Shown: positions 33,220 through 44,355 of the stretch, one piece after another | Layout of the letters: every line of letters starts with the position of its first letter | Position numbering within the stretch: the stretch's first letter is position 1 | NCBI GenBank assembly: GCA_015680685.1 | Contig: MNCI01004678.1 | Span: 1,190,884 to 1,254,883 of the forward strand | Source of the DNA: Gnetum montanum | Taxonomy: Eukaryota; Streptophyta; Gnetopsida; Gnetales; Gnetaceae | Direction of reading: 5' to 3' | DNA length: 64,000 nucleotides | Translations under genes and position numbers: made by a program | The notes under the pieces: generated by a model | What the model was told of the DNA's origin: nothing | Databases searched by the model: none | What the model saw: only the letters and a program-made list of their open reading frames with translations

Positions 33220-34460
33220 ATGCTAAAATTTACGACATGCACCTTGGAAAATGCATGAGCTACCACATTTTCTTTTCCACTTTTCTACTTCAACACAAAA
33301 TTGAACTCTTATAATTATGCAATGCACTTCATGTGCTTTGCATTCAACTTCTTTTGTGAGTTTAGAAGTTGAAGTGCTTTGTGGTCTATCCTCAAAGTGA
33401 ATTCCTTGAGCAAAAAGTAATGCCTCCAATTCTTGATTGCTTGAAGCATAGCATACAACTCGTTCTCATATATGCTATATTTTTGCCTTGACTCATTCAC
33501 ATTCTCAAAAAAGAAAGCAACAGACCTACCTTCTAGTGAAAGTACCCCATCAATGGCAAGTCTACTTACATCCACCTCTACCTAAAAAAGCTTTTGAAAA
33601 TTTGGAATTATAAGCACTAGTTCATTGGTAATATTTACTTTCAACAAGTCAAAGCTCCCTTGGGTTTCATCATTCCACCTAAATTCTTTATTTTTCTTCA
33701 ACAAAGCAAACAAAGGCCATAAAATACCACTAAAATATTTGATGAATCATCTATAAAAACTTGCTAAACCAAGGAATGATCTTACCTTCCCAACATTATT
33801 AGGAGTTTGCCAATCCCTTATGGCCTTCACCTTGGTAGCTTCCACTTGAATCTAAGTTTTAGAAATCACGTCCTAAATATATGATTTCCCTCTTGAAGAA
33901 ATGATTTTTCTTCATGTTGATCACCAACTATGCCTTCTCCAACTTAAGTTACATCATCCTCAAGTGATCCAAGTGCTCTTCCTCATTAGAGTAATACACC
34001 AAAATATCATCAAAAAACATAATACAACACTTACCAATCAAGTCCTTCAATACATCATGCATCAACATCATGAATGTAGAAAGTGCATTTGTAAGCCCAA
34101 ATGGCATCACCAATCACTCAAAAAATTCATTTGGTGTTTTGAAAGCTGTCTTCCACTCATCATTAGGCCTAATTTTGATTTGATGGTACCCACTCTTCAA
34201 ATCAATTTTGCTAGAAATTTTAGCATTGGTAAGGACATCATGGATATCATCCATCCTTGGAATAGAAAACTTGTACCTCACTGTTATCCTATTCACTACC
34301 CTAGAATCAATGCACATCCTCCATTTGTCACTATCCTTCTTTGGCACTAGCACCATTGGAACTACACAAGGTGAAATGAATTCCCTCACAAAGCCATTTG
34401 TAAGTAACCCATCTAATTGCCTTTACAATTCAGCCCTTCATTTTGGTGCCATTCGGTAAG
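33220..34460 (-). pseudogene. Gypsy reverse transcriptase and RNase H remnant
   Basis: RT at 34114-34389 reads SPCVVPMVLVPKKDSDKWRM, CIDSRVVNRITVRYKFSIPR and KIDLKSGYHQIKIRPNDEWK, all standard Ty3/gypsy RT blocks with the first catalytic Asp (IDLKSGYHQI). Further on, FDDILVYYSNEEEHL (about 33980-34020) keeps the DD pair of the YXDD box, with Y changed to F. RNase H at 33315-33575 has DGVLSLEGRSVAFFFENVNE, YSIYENELYAMLQAIKNWRH and RIDHKALQLLNSQ. Stops and shifts separate the two domains. Confidence 0.92.
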
Positions 34461-34599
34461 CTCTCTCATTTGGAATGGCAACACTAGGAATGAAGTCAAT
34501 TTGATGCTATACATTCCTCATTAGTGGTAGTCCATCTAATTCCCCCTTGAACACCTTGGAAAATTTCTCCTTCAAGCCTAGCACACTTGTAAGAAGTTC

Positions 34600-36433
34600 A
34601 ACCTGCACATCATCATGGTTAGGAGCAACTATTGTCATAACAAGAAAAACCAAAAAGGATTTCATCATGTTCCTTAATATATTCCCTCTCTACTAGAAGG
34701 ATTAAGGAAGCATTAAGTAAGCTTTGTTGCCTCACTTGTTCAACTATCATAGGAATCAAATCATGGATTCCTTCAAGTCTAACAACACTCCACACATTTC
34801 TTGCTCCATCAAATTGAGCACCATGGTTAAAAATCCAAGGTCTACCAAGAATTACATCAGCACAGTCTATTGGACACACATCAAACCTCACAACATCATG
34901 AAAACTTCCAATTTTAAATTTTAAGGTACATTGTTACTTTACCTCTTGGGAAAAATCTTTAGACAATCAATGCAAATTATATGGTCTAGGGTGAGGAGCA
35001 GTTACCAAACCCAATCTAGCAACTACCCTAGAAGAAATAACATTTTCTTGGGCTCCCCCATCAATCAAAACATAAATCCATTTCCTACTAAGCAAACAAC
35101 TAGCTCTAATTCAAAACAACAATTTCCTATTAGGATGATCTCTTCTATTGACATTCCCCATGAATGCACAAGAATTTAATTTAGAAACATGTTCAATTTT
35201 TGGAGCATTAGGATTACCACTTTGAAGAGCTTGGCTTGATGTCTCCTCCACCTCCATGGTTTGCACATCTTTACCCTTGGCTACCTTGTGAAGTGAACAT
35301 TCCAATTGCTTATGTCCCCATTCTTCATACTTGAAGCATTGGAATTTTGATGAGTTGCTAGCTTGACCCTTGCCTCCCTTGCTTAGGTCCTTCTTGGTTT
35401 TACCCTTATCATCACCTCCTTCAGTCTTCTTATCTTGGCTACTCTCCTTGTCTTCAGATTTGGATTTGGATCCCTTCTTAGATCTAGATCCATTCTCCTT
35501 TCCCTTAGAAGTTTGTTTGCTCCTATTTCCAAATCCACCTAATTTCCTCTCAGCCTTAGATGCCAAATCATAAGCCTCATTAAGGGTTTGTGGCGCATAA
35601 AAGGATAACTCTTACTAGTATGTCATTTTGAGACCTCCTAAAAAGATTGAAGCTTGCTCATACTCCTCCTTGTTTACCTTAGCTTGATGAAAAAGATTAT
35701 AAAATTTGATGTAGAATTCTTTGACATACTTGTCATCTTGCCTTAGGAATTTCAACTTCATAATGGTTTCTTATCTTTGATGAGACTATTTAAATTTCTT
35801 TTTCAACCTATATTTCATCATATCCCAATCTCTGATAGGTTGACCATTTCATGTTTCATAACCTTGGGACTTCTTTTCCCACCACATAGAAATCATACCT
35901 TCTAATTTGGATTTAGCAATAGGCATCCTCAAGTTATTTGGTATCTATTCCAATTAAAAGTGCTTTTCAAGTAGCTTTAGCCAACTTGCAAAAGCAATGG
36001 TTCCATCTACACCATTGAAAGTCTTCAACTCTACATATGGAAGTCTTGAAGCATTTTTGAACACTCTTGCAAGCCTTGCCTCATCTTCGTCATCAAGCTT
36101 GCTTAAAGAAGTATTAAATGTTGCCGAAGCCCTTGGAGTTATTATTTAAGGAATAGGATTCCCTCCCATTGGAATCCTTGGATGATGGTTTCCTATACTT
36201 CCATAGCTCAATTTACCTTCCTCTTCATCTACTCCATCTCCTCCTGGCTATGAGATGTCTTCATTTGAACTTACATTCTCTTCACCTCCACCTATCTAGA
36301 TATGACTAGGACCAACATGTCTATCCACCTTTGCATTAATTTCATCTAATCGAGCAACCATCATCTAGAAGGCTGACTTCATGCTCTTCATGTCCCTATT
36401 TAGAGTGTGCACCTTTTTCTTCTTGGGTGCCAT
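34600..36433 (-). pseudogene. Gypsy gag and protease remnant
   Basis: Gag begins at the ATG at 36431-36433 (MAPKKKKVHTLNRDMKSM), about 70 bp after the 5' LTR, and runs on with stops (KTFNGVDGTIAFASWLKLLE, MISMWWEKKSQGYET, KLKFLRQDDKYVKEFYIKFY). A lysine/serine-rich linker at 35350-35540 precedes a knuckle FKYEEWGHKQLEC: the pattern CX2CX4HX4C is kept except that its second Cys is Tyr. Protease is represented by VCPIDCADVILGRPWIFNHG at 34619-34891, the flap-distal ILGRPW block; the catalytic DSG was not found. Confidence 0.9.
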
Positions 36434-36482
36434 TTGGAATTGACAAAATCCTCAACCAAAATCCAAGCAACAATAAAACTAA

Positions 36483-36494
36483 GATATGATACTA
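36483..36494 (-). promoter_or_regulatory. Gypsy primer-binding site
   Basis: Minus strand TAGTATCATATC, eight bases inside the 5' LTR end, versus TGGTATCAGAGC for initiator tRNA-Met: 9 of 12 match. Confidence 0.65.
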
Positions 36495-36501
36495 ATAACA
36501 T

Positions 36502-37523
36502 TGGATAAAGTTCACTCCAATAGTAAATCACCTTTACATACTAAATTCTAATATTATGCTAAGATAAAATTAATTGGTAGAAAATAAGAAAACTAGCTAT
36601 CTTCAATTAAAATTATTAGATGATTTCATCAAGGTTCACACAACCTACAAGCATCCAAAAACCTATCACACTCAAATGATATTGCAAAGCATGAGGCTCT
36701 GCAATCACACAATGGTTGTTCTCAATGCAAGATACAACCAAAAGAAATCTCTCCCATAACTTAGGACTAATATTTCAACTCACAAGTGAGATACAAGAGA
36801 ACATTACACATAGATCAACACACCACAAGCTGATCTTAGAGCTGCAATCACCTATTGCACTCACCCAATGTGCTCACCCAATCTCTCTTGCCTAGCTCTC
36901 CTTGCATACCAACTCTCTCTCCTCTCATGGATGAAGGAATATATAATTATAGAGATCCAAAACCATAAGAAGCTTTCTATTTTCCTTCCTAGATGTTTTC
37001 CACATAGATTTGGAGTCTTTTGGATGTTTCCTAATCGAAATGCCATGTCAAAGCTTTTTTCTTCATCGATAGAGATGTCTCTTATTTCATGTAGATGTTT
37101 GATGTGAAAGCCTTGCTCTCAGAAGAGACATCTACTATTTTTGGTAGATGTCTCCTTTAGATTTAGGACATCTACACTTTAGGGAAGACATCTATGGGAA
37201 AACATCTTTGGAGAGACATCTATCTTTCAAAGAAGACGTCTCTTTTGCAAGTGCTAAAAATAAAAGTGCTTATTTTGACGTTGGGAGCCTTTGGATGCCT
37301 TCCAACAAGTCCCCATAGACCTTGGAACATCCTAAACTCATCAAAATAAGCCTAAAAAACCTCCAAAAATGCTAAAACATCCAAGAATCTTGATCATAAA
37401 AATTCAACACAAGAAGACACACAAAAACAAGACACACTCATCCATGTCTTCTTCAAGCCTATAACCTACAAAAACAACTTGCAGGAAAAACAAAAGGGAA
37501 TTAGAAGAGGCGTTCCAACACCA
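36502..37523 (-). repeat. Gypsy element LTR (5' LTR in element orientation)
   Basis: Pairs with 30717-31726. It contains five exact AGACATCT/AGATGTCT motifs (37073, 37126, 37146, 37186, 37214) in 150 bp. Followed by target-duplication copy ACATG at 37524-37528. Confidence 0.85.
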
Positions 37524-38116
37524 ACATGTGAGGGACTTTTTGGCCTTTTCATATTTTATTTTTTGTCATGTTTTCCTTGATAGGTCAACCTATATGCCTA
37601 TATGGTCGACTGATGCTTAGGTTGGTCAAACTTACACTAAAATCTAAATAAAATTAAACCTTTGGCTTAGTCTTTGTTATTTAACTTGGTTGTATGAATC
37701 TAGATGTTTGACATTGGTTGCTTGTCCTAGGTAGGTCAACCTATGGGAAGGGTGGTGAACCTTAAAAGTATACATTTTTTAATCTATTGAATCTTTTTCA
37801 TCTTAGGTTAGTTGACCTACTTATAGTTTGGTCAACCTTAAGAGTGATGCATTTTATTTTTTCTTAACTTTGCTTACTTATGGATAGGTTGACCTATTCC
37901 AAGTTCATTTGACCTAACAAGTGTGCATTTTTCTTCCTTTTGAATTTTGCTAGATCGTAGGTAGATCAATCTTATTATGGATTGGTCAACCTATGAGGTC
38001 AATAGGTTAGCCTATGAATTTTAAGGTCAACCTTATCATTGTATGTTTTTTGAATTATGAATTTTTATGTGCATTTAGGTTGGTTGACCTGTTCCAAGGT
38101 TAATAGACCTTTGACA
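37524..38116 (-). repeat. Copia LTR segment with W-box-like GGTTGACC array
   Basis: Continuation of the copia LTR broken by the gypsy element; matches 45870-46466. It holds seven exact GGTCAACC/GGTTGACC words at 37583, 37734, 37830, 37887, 37984, 38024 and 38082, plus further TTGACC cores at 37811 and 37908. TTGAC[C/T] is the W-box core bound by WRKY transcription factors in plants. The start on the minus strand is TGTCAAAGG. Confidence 0.75.
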
Positions 38117-40300
38117 TGATGAATTTGGCCATTGAGCTATACATTTTTTTATTCCAAATAACTAATTCAATTAACAATCTCCTCTTATTTGAACATGAAA
38201 AACACTCAAACTTACAATAATTAAAATGCAAAGCAATCTTTTTGGAAGATGAAAAGCACCACAAGCATACTCAGTGGAAACATAGAATAAATTAAAATAG
38301 ATAGCCCTTGTGAATTCTCAGGCTCTCCTTGCACTTATGAATCCATCTTACTTTCTTCCCCTTAATTTCTCTCACTTGTGTTCTCTCCCCCTTATTTGGC
38401 ATCTACAAAAAATAGAAATGATTGCTTTTAAGACATAAAGGTGACCTTGGAAAGGGATGAGTTGATACCAAATAATATTCGTAAAGCAAAAAATAAAAAA
38501 ATAGCTCAAATCAAATAAGCTAGGAAATATATATTATAATGCATATTCTCAAAATGAGTCAAAGACCAATTAATCAATTGAACATGAATAGATGAATATA
38601 TTACCATAGAGATATTGTTGATTAGCTTAAGAAAATTTATTCATACCTCATGTTTAGCACTTGTATAAATAACATATAGATGAATATATAGTCATTTAAT
38701 CAAGCCTAAAATTAAAGTGCTACATAATATATAAACTAGAAGAACTATAACATATAAGAAGATATGTGTGTGTGTGTGTGTAGAATGAGATCAACAATAA
38801 GAACTATAATAATGCCACATAATGAATTAAGTTGATAATGGAAATAATGAATAAACAAAGATAAAAATAGAGGTATATCAAAATAAATTAAAACTAAGGC
38901 ACATAAAAGCAATAAAAGAAATATATATTTCAAAAGATTATGAGAACACCTGTATATAGGATAAAGAAATTATGCCTAAAAAATTAGCAAATAACTAATA
39001 CCAAGTATGATAGCAAGTAAGATACTATGAAAATGTACATATAAAATATATATTTCATGATTGCATTTAAATTTAATAAAAATGACATATAAAATATATA
39101 GATCATGATTAAATAAGAATAAAAAGGACTACATATTAAATTGAGCTAGATGTAGTCATAGATATACAAAAGATTAATCAAATAAGGCTTATTCACAAGA
39201 TCTCCTAGAGCAAGTGTAGTCATAAAAAATTTATAAAGTCCTCCAGTGGGCATAATGAGCACTTTAATAATCCTTTGAATGGTGATAGTGATTTCATGCT
39301 CTTGCAAAAAGGTTTGATGTATCTAAACAACCTCCAAATTGCAGATAAACAAATGTACCAAGCAAGGGAAAATTATCCCATAGAGATGTAGGAGAGATAT
39401 CCAATGGAGGCACTTAAGGAATTCCTTCACATCAAAGAATCTCTTGATTTATAGCAACACAACTTCTCTCTCAATTCTAATAGCCATAGAATCAAATTGT
39501 GGTCAGTTCGCCTTATACTTATTGAATGCAAATAACTCAATCCTTACTTCTTCAAGTTTTGAGTTAGTATCTTGGCGAGAGCCTCTATTTGGTCTTAGAA
39601 TGGTGGCAGATAGGTAGAGTAGAGTAGTGCTAGAGGTGAGAAAACTAATGAAGGAGCATAGTGACACAATAGAGGAAAGAAAGGATGACTTAATTGTAAA
39701 AGATAAATGTCCCAAAAATTCATAATTAACCCTATTAAAACACTTTTATTGTAGGTTGGTTAACCTATTGAAAGTATGGTCAACCTATCGTAGGTCCCAA
39801 GAAATTAAAAAACTAACTCTTCATATGATTAGTTGACCTATCAAAGATGCATTTAACTAAGATAAGGTCAATCTAAAGAGGTCAAATTGACCTTGATATA
39901 GAAAATATAGGCTCAGGCCTATACATATGTAGATAAACCTAGTACAAACATGATCAAACTTAATAATGCATAAATACACAAATACATAAAAAGGTATCCC
40001 AAAAATATGTAAAAAAAGATGAAAAATAGCAAGCATTTTAATGGTAGAAAAAACTAGTTAAAATGAAAATAAAATCTATTTTACTCTAAGGGTAAATCCT
40101 CAATCTACCTAATGTAGATTGAGGCACATGCAAACCTAGATTAGTTGGGACTTGGCCTAACTCCCAACCATCTTTTTCTTTTTTCAAATTGGTTAGATGG
40201 AAGTAGTTTAATTTTAATCTTTCCTTTAAAATTTCTCTTATGTATCATGTTCTTAAGGACTCATACCTTTTTAAATTTATACTTTTGTTCCTTATTCTTA
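38117..40300 (-). other. Copia interior lacking pol domains
   Basis: No integrase, RT or RNase H could be read on either strand. Features seen: a PPT-like AAGGGGGAGAGAAC (minus) at 38380-38395, a (TG)n microsatellite at 38763-38780, A-rich DNA, more GGTCAACC/GGTTAACC words at 39730-39910 resembling the LTR array, and a perfect 11-bp hairpin at 40098-40124. A 70-codon minus frame at 39503-39715 has no recognisable domain. Confidence 0.5.
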
Positions 40301-40329
40301 TACTTACCTTGGTTAGCTCTTGAAAATCT

Positions 40330-41919
40330 CATATATCTAAAGCAATATTGAATATGGCCATAGTTGTAGCAATAATAGCATTGAATATATGACTTTCTAG
40401 ATAAGAATTAATAGCTTGGAAGAAAATTCCACTTAGCTTACCTTGTTTATGTGGATTATATAGGCTTGTATCCAAGGCATGATCTATCTCAAACTTACCT
40501 TTATTTTTCCATCATCACATTTAAAGTTGCTATTACTTAAGTAAATTTCTCAAGATCACTTTTTAGGTTTGCAATTTCTTAGGCTTGATGTCCAATAGTG
40601 ACTTGAGAGTCATTGAGTTTCTTGAGAAGATTCTTGATTTCTTGCTTGTTTTCTTATAGTCATGTATCCCTTTCTTTAGGGCACTTTTGGAAGAAATGAC
40701 ATCCAGCTTGAAGATCATCTTAAGGTATTTCTTTCTCTTGAAATTCATTTTCTTGATCTTTAATATTTTCTTACTCCTGGAGCTTCTCATGCATCATTTT
40801 GAATATGGCCTAAATTTTGGTTAAGAAGGTGAGTAGTAATGCATACTTATCTTTATCATTCATACTTTCCTCACCTTCATCAGGTTGATTCTATTCTTCC
40901 AATTCCATCATGAGAACAAGATTTCATTTTTCATTTTTTTCATCAAATAAGAATTTCTTTGAATCATCCTATGAATATAGATTCTTCTTTGCTTTAGACT
41001 TTTTTTTTCTTTTCTTTCTTCTTGCTTGGACATTTTGATGCAATGTAATCATAGCCATGATAATGATTGCACTAAATGATAATTTTCTTATCATTCTTTT
41101 GTCATTGATCATGGGTATATTTTCTTTGTACTTTTTCTTGAAAATTTTTTTGGACTTCCTAGTTAGTAAGGCCAAGTCTTCTTCATGAAGATCATCTAAA
41201 CCAACATCTTCAACATCCTTTGAAACTTTTAGGGCAATGTTCTTCTTTGATGATCCAACACATTTTTCTCTTGAATAGACATTTCATATGTTTTCAAGTT
41301 ACCTTTGAGATTATGAACTTTCATGATATTAATGTCTCTTACTTTAAGGATGGTTGTCACTTTGGTATGAAATTTCTTAGCAAGGCTTCCTATGATTTAT
41401 TGATAAATTTTGGAATTGAAAAAACCTTCACCAAGTTCTTTAAGAGCATTTTCAAATTTAGTAAATTTAAATAAGTGCACCTCTATGGTTTCATCACCTC
41501 TTATCTTTATATCCACAAAGTTGTGATTGAGAACTTATGCCTTGGATTGCTTTACCAAAGTGGCTCTATCATGTGTAGATTTAGGAAGGATCCAAATCTC
41601 CTTGTAGATTTTGCAATTGATAACTTGCTTGAATTTTTATGGGCATAGAACACAAGATAAAGCATTCATGGACTTAGAATTTATCACATGCCCTTTTTTA
41701 TTCATCTAATCATTTACTGATATCCTAGGCCTTGTGTAAAGAATTTTTACTTGGTGTTATGTGAACTTTTGTGGGTTTTGAATAGCCATCTTCAATCAAG
41801 AGTTAAATATCAAAATCCAAGGATTGTAAGAAGCATCTCATTCTTGTATTCAAATAGTTATAATTTAATTCATCAAAGAATGGAGGGTTGTGAGTGGATT
41901 TTACACCTGTAATGGACAT
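40330..41919 (-). pseudogene. Copia gag remnant (minus strand)
   Basis: Starts at the ATG at 41917-41919, 80 bp from the LTR. N-terminal reading STHNPPFFDELNYNYLNTRM then RCFLQSLDF is the standard copia gag opening (PPxFDGxNYxxWxxRMxxFL). Further gag blocks are FVDIKIRGDETIEVHLFKFT and GSLAKKFHTKVTTI (about 41350-41540). A zinc-knuckle-like CYYCYNYGHIQYC sits at 40350-40385, one residue short between His and the last Cys. Many stops make it non-coding today. The same opening is seen in the plus-strand gag at 48122. Confidence 0.8.
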
Positions 41920-41982
41920 GATAAAACACGCACAAACTCTTGATGGAGATTGATCTAGTATTCAAGAGACCAAGTTTCTATC

Positions 41983-41998
41983 CTTATTATGAATCAAA
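41983..41998 (-). promoter_or_regulatory. Decayed copia primer-binding site
   Basis: The minus strand TTTGATTCATAATAAG lies directly after the LTR end ...TAGGATGTGATA and before gag; it is a poor match to TTGGTATCAGAGC. Position supports the call more than sequence. Confidence 0.4.
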
Positions 41999-42805
41999 TA
42001 TCACATCCTAGAGGGGGAGGATTGAATAAATTATCATAATTAAAATCTATACTTTTCACAAACTAGAAATTTGAATAAATTTAATTTTAATTTAATGTAT
42101 ATGGTTAATTCTTTAATATTTACATATGTGTTGTTGTTGTTGGTTTCCTACATAAGTGAATACAATTTCCTTGCTAGGATATGTTGTTAAAGTTTTGTAC
42201 TCTTTGTTTCACAAATTATGATTAAATGTTGAAATCCAATTATCCTAGGAGCTTAGTCATACATATTCTAAATATTTTATGATTAAATGTTGAAATCCAA
42301 TTATCCTAGGAAGTTTTTCTTTTTATGAGTTATCATGTCTTTTCAAGTAATTGATTATGCATATTTTATTCTTTATGCCCATTTAGTAATGTATATTTGA
42401 TCCTTATTATGTATATTTAATTATGCATCTTTTTATTTTATTATGCATATGTGACATGTAATACTCTTTTCATGGAGCAATTTTAAACCCTCATCCTATC
42501 CAAATCATATCCCTTACTATTGGTTGTTATTAAACTAAGATTTAGAGCTCATTTTAAATCATAATTTAATGTTGCTTAAATTATATTTATTCAAGAAGTA
42601 CTTCAGGATGATGTCCTATCCAAAATTTGACCTTACCAATGTGTTCAAGATTCTCAAAAATGTAGGTTTTGACCTTCTGTTCACTAGAATTGGAGTTATA
42701 GTTCTTGAGATATCACACTTTTTAGTTTGCTAGAATATCATAAATGTGAATGTAAATGTAAGTGTAAATGTAAAAGCACATTCATGTAAAAACTAATATA
42801 TTACA

Positions 42806-42808
42806 TGC

Positions 42809-42835
<27 letters not shown>
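42806..42835. repeat. (AT)n microsatellite
   Basis: An uninterrupted run of about 14 AT dinucleotides preceded by TACATGC. It lies in the putative solo LTR. Confidence 0.95.
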
Positions 42836-42839
<4 letters not shown>

Positions 42840-43221
42840 GCATGATGTAAAACATATAATTTTTATATATGTTAAATATATAACATATGTTGTATTTTTT
42901 TAAAAATCCATTACCTCTACACTTTGATCTTCTCATCATCTTTCTAATTCCTATCCATCAGTAATTTTCTATTTTTGAAATAGAAACTATTTTTCATCTT
43001 GTATATTCATTTTCCAACCATTTTTAGCCTTGTTTCTTCTATTTAAAGCCTTTTTTATTCATTTCTAAATAGGTACCAGGCCTAGGTGTCATGCTACATG
43101 CGATTCTTTTTGTTTTAAATAGATTGTAGCCTTTGATACATCTTTTTTTGGATCATAAGCAGATTTTTGTCTCAATAGTTGAAAGTGAAGTAGCAGTTTG
43201 ATTTTGGGCATCTTAGCATAT

Positions 43222-43445
43222 AAGGAAGATTATTTTAATTTTCTTTTCAAATGGTTACCATGTTTTGTCATGGATCTTGTAAGAAAGATTATTTTAGTTT
43301 CCTTTCATTGTCCTATTTTGTTGTAGAACCTGTAAGAAAGATTATTTTATGTTTCTTTCATATGGATCTATTTTTTTTGTAGATTATATAAGAAAGGGTA
43401 TTTTATGTTTCTTTAGCTTCCTTATTTTGCTATGGATTTTGTGTG
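43222..43445. repeat. Tandem repeat, four ~56-bp units
   Basis: Units start AAGGAAGATTATTTTA (43222), AAGAAAGATTATTTTA (43281), AAGAAAGATTATTTTA (43334) and AAGAAAGGGTATTTTA (43390), each ending in TTTTGTNATGGATCTTGT-like sequence. Confidence 0.75.
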
Positions 43446-44029
43446 CTTTCCTTCTATTTTCTAGTTCTCCATTGCTTTTCATGATTTAAATTATTATGCT
43501 GAGATTCTACTAAATTTTTGTCATTTTAGGCTTATTTTTATATGAAAATTTGTATTTTGACCTTGTCTAGACCATATTCTATCTTTTTGATGAATTTTTG
43601 GAATCATAGAAACTTTGCCCAACAAGCTATGAATATTTTATGAAACTTTTGGTTTTGCCTATGATGTAAGCATGATATTATGAGAATTTTGTAGAATTTT
43701 AGCTACCATGAAATTAGCTATTTTGGAAATCATTTGGAATTTTGGAATAAAATAATAATTCTATGACCATTTGTGCTTAGTTAGTGAAATTTGTGAATCT
43801 TTTAAATGCCTTTGTTTGCATGCAGTAATGGTGCATTCTTAAGTGGAACCTAACCCACAAGAATAAGGGTTATTGAATGGATTTTCTACCTTGGATTTTG
43901 ATTCATAAGTTCATGTGAGGCTATGGATTTTGTTGAGACGATCGCACTGAGCAGTTGAGTCTAGTGGAGTTGCGATGAAGCATAGTCAAGACCTATCCTT
44001 CTGATGATACGTGTGGCTTAGCCATTGAG

Positions 44030-44355
44030 GATGTTAGTAGTGAGGCTATTGCCAAGACTCAACCATGAGTGAGTTGTGTGAGGTTAGAAAGCTAATTTGA
44101 TGATAGTAGTGATATTATTCCAAGAACTGTTAGTGAGTCCCTTTGGTAGTGAAGATAACCAAGACCTAGCCTTTGGAGATGCTTGGTTAAAATATACATT
44201 CTTGGATTTTTAATGGACAATTTGTACATTAAAATAATTTAAAGAATAATATAATGATAGTAGTGAGGTTATTCCAAGATCTTATGATTTCTATTAGTAA
44301 AGAGAATAACCAAGGCCTAACCTTTAGAGATGCCTAGATAAAATATACAATCTTT
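44030..44355. repeat. ~157-bp direct duplication
   Basis: GATAGTAGTGATATTATTCC ... AATAACCAAGACCTAGCCTTTGGAGATG at 44101 recurs at 44258 as GATAGTAGTGAGGTTATTCC ... followed by AACCAAGGCCTAACCTTTAG. A shorter third relative lies at 44030. Confidence 0.7.

Larger units (their letters stand above)
30717..37523 (-). mobile_element. Ty3/gypsy chromovirus-type LTR retrotransposon, full length but defective
   Basis: 6.8 kb, two LTRs of about 1.0 kb with TG...CA ends. The primer-binding site at 36483-36494 (minus TAGTATCATATC) matches the initiator-Met consensus TGGTATCAGAGC at 9 of 12 positions. A weak purine tract (AAGGATTGAAGAG) precedes the 3' LTR. Minus-strand order is gag, protease, RT, RNase H, integrase and a C-terminal chromodomain, which places it in the chromovirus branch of Ty3/gypsy. 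It sits in the copia LTR with target duplication GCATG/ACATG, and the uninterrupted copia sequence at 45860-45880 confirms the empty site. Numerous stops and frameshifts make it inactive. Confidence 0.92.

Noticed and set aside
33901-34350. 149-codon plus-strand open frame
   Set aside because: It is the antisense of the gypsy RT domain, which is clearly encoded on the minus strand.
35370-35573. Plus-strand frame rich in Leu/Pro/Ser
   Set aside because: Antisense shadow of the lysine/serine-rich gag linker.
38763-38780. (TG)n run as a functional signal
   Set aside because: Short ordinary microsatellite.
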